Below are positions 14,318-14,997 of a stretch of 14,997 bases of DNA, in pieces. Numbering within the stretch: position 1 is the first letter of the stretch; every line of letters begins with the position of its first letter. The translations under genes and the position numbers were made by a program. The notes beneath the pieces were generated by a model. That model saw only the letters and a list, made by a program, of their open reading frames with translations, made no database searches and had not been told where the DNA came from. The DNA is from Prevotella sp. UBA3757 (GTDB lineage Bacteria; Bacteroidota; Bacteroidia; Bacteroidales; Bacteroidaceae): assembly GCA_002371715.1 (NCBI GenBank), contig DFGF01000105.1, forward strand, positions 1-14,997, written 5' to 3'.

Positions 14318-14357
14318 GAACGGGCTGCCCATCCGATGAGACGGAGGCAGCCCGTTC
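14318..14357 (-). terminator. Hairpin beyond the right-edge minus-strand gene
   Basis: GAACGGGCTGCC (14318-14329) and GGCAGCCCGTTC (14346-14357) form a perfect GC-rich 12-bp stem with a 16-nt loop, 18 bp past the stop at 14376. No strong T-run follows on the minus strand. It may also end plus-strand transcripts after 14171. The rest of 14172-14317 shows no gene or clear promoter. Confidence 0.6.
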
Positions 14358-14375
14358 GCTTTCCTGCGTGCCCGC

Positions 14376-14997
14376 TTAGCGGACAAAGACCTTTCTGACC
14401 CGTCCGTCGGCATCGACCACGATGTTCAGGCCGTGCTGCAACGCCTGGCGGTGCATGCCTGTCGGGCTATAGATGCCGCGCGGCCAACGGCTGGCAGCGC
14501 CGATGGTGGCTATGCCTGTCGTACTGAGGTCTCTCAGCCGGCATTCGGCCAGCAGGAACTCGGTGAAGCCGCTGCTGACGGACTTGAACTGGATGACGTA
14601 GTTATCCTTCGTCTTGACCTCGAAGTCCAGCGTGTGGCGGACGGCCGACGAGATGTCACCGGCGCCGTTGCCGTTGAGGTCAGGCTTGGCAACGATGGAC
14701 GACGACGACTTGATGGTGGCACCCGTGCTCTTCTGGATGATGGCGGCCTGATAGGACGGTGCGCCCTTCCAGGCGGCCATGGCAAACGTCAGCTGATATT
14801 TGCCTGGCTCCAGCGGCAGCAGGTAGTTGGACAGGCGTCCGTACTCAGCACTGGTGTTGCGCCAGTAGAGGGCCTTGCCCTGATAGCCCGTCAGTCCGGC
14901 AAAGGTGCGCGGGCCGCTGCCATTTGAGGTGGGGTAGTTGCGGACGTCGCTACCGTCCGTGGTGCGCCAGCCTACAGGCAGTGCGCCGCTGGCCACG
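14376..14997 (-). CDS. Secreted beta-sandwich-like protein with Prevotella C-terminal tail (N-terminus off the window)
   Basis: The frame is open to the right edge, so this is the C-terminal ~207 residues only; the GTG at 14996 is not a convincing start. The visible part is rich in Ser, Thr, Gly and alternating beta strands, with LLPLEPGKYQLTFAMAAW and HTLDFEVKTKDNYVIQFKS. This suggests a carbohydrate-binding-module-like or jelly-roll domain of about 150 residues. It ends in GIYSPTGMHRQALQHGLNIV, then DADGRVRKVFVR, a tail seen on many exported Prevotella proteins (IYxxxGxxxxxxxxGLNIVxxxDGxxRKVxV), likely a sorting or anchoring signal. I cannot assign an enzyme activity. The gene converges with the operon ending at 14171. 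Confidence 0.8.
   Translation of the reverse strand, partial: VASGALPVGWRTTDGSDVRNYPTSNGSGPRTFAGLTGYQGKALYWRNTSAEYGRLSNYLLPLEPGKYQLTFAMAAWKGAPSYQAAIIQKSTGATIKSSSSIVAKPDLNGNGAGDISSAVRHTLDFEVKTKDNYVIQFKSVSSGFTEFLLAECRLRDLSTTGIATIGAASRWPRGIYSPTGMHRQALQHGLNIVVDADGRVRKVFVR

Overview
The window looks like a chromosomal segment from a Bacteroidales bacterium, most likely a high-GC Prevotella-type (Prevotellaceae) gut or rumen organism. Three things suggest this. Several genes are preceded by the Bacteroidetes -7 promoter motif TAnnTTTG, usually without an obvious Shine-Dalgarno sequence. Large secreted proteins end in short C-terminal tails typical of Prevotella. The order topA, aroK, speA, argB, ECF sigma factor, anti-sigma-like protein is one I associate with this family. 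The assignment is inference from motifs and content; no database was searched.

Layout from left to right. (1) Positions 1-3914 hold the 3' part of a very large secreted or surface protein: InlB-type B-repeats, a right-handed beta-helix-like stretch and a Prevotella-style C-terminal tail. A 52-residue peptide gene follows at 3936-4094. (2) Positions 4105-4156 form a near-perfect 22-bp-stem hairpin resembling a REP element. (3) Positions 4266-4929 hold a promoter and a two-gene cassette encoding a 59-residue protein and a PIN-domain protein, a candidate type II toxin-antitoxin pair. (4) Positions 4930-5302 are a repeat-rich island with no convincing gene: an inverted repeat, three 22-bp direct repeats with a palindromic core, eight ATAGGGGG/CCCCCTAT motifs partly spaced at exactly 11 bp, and a 12-bp hairpin. 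(5) On the minus strand lie a secreted GH67 alpha-glucuronidase (5446-7338) and, overlapping its stop codon, a remnant that matches only the C-terminal end of an AraC-type DNA-binding domain. (6) Diverging from it, a tightly spaced plus-strand run encodes DNA topoisomerase I, shikimate kinase, biosynthetic arginine decarboxylase, acetyl/succinylglutamate kinase, an ECF sigma factor and a one-membrane-span anti-sigma-like protein. (7) A second secreted protein enters from the right edge on the minus strand, with a hairpin terminator beyond its stop.

Functionally, the 7492-14171 run is housekeeping: DNA supercoiling, aromatic amino acid precursors, and arginine and polyamine metabolism, ending in a sigma/anti-sigma-like pair. 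The GH67 gene points to use of glucuronoxylan fragments. The region 3936-5446 is the accessory-looking part: a small peptide gene, a REP-like hairpin, a possible toxin-antitoxin cassette, repeats and a gene remnant packed into 1.5 kb. It is the best place to look for something undescribed.
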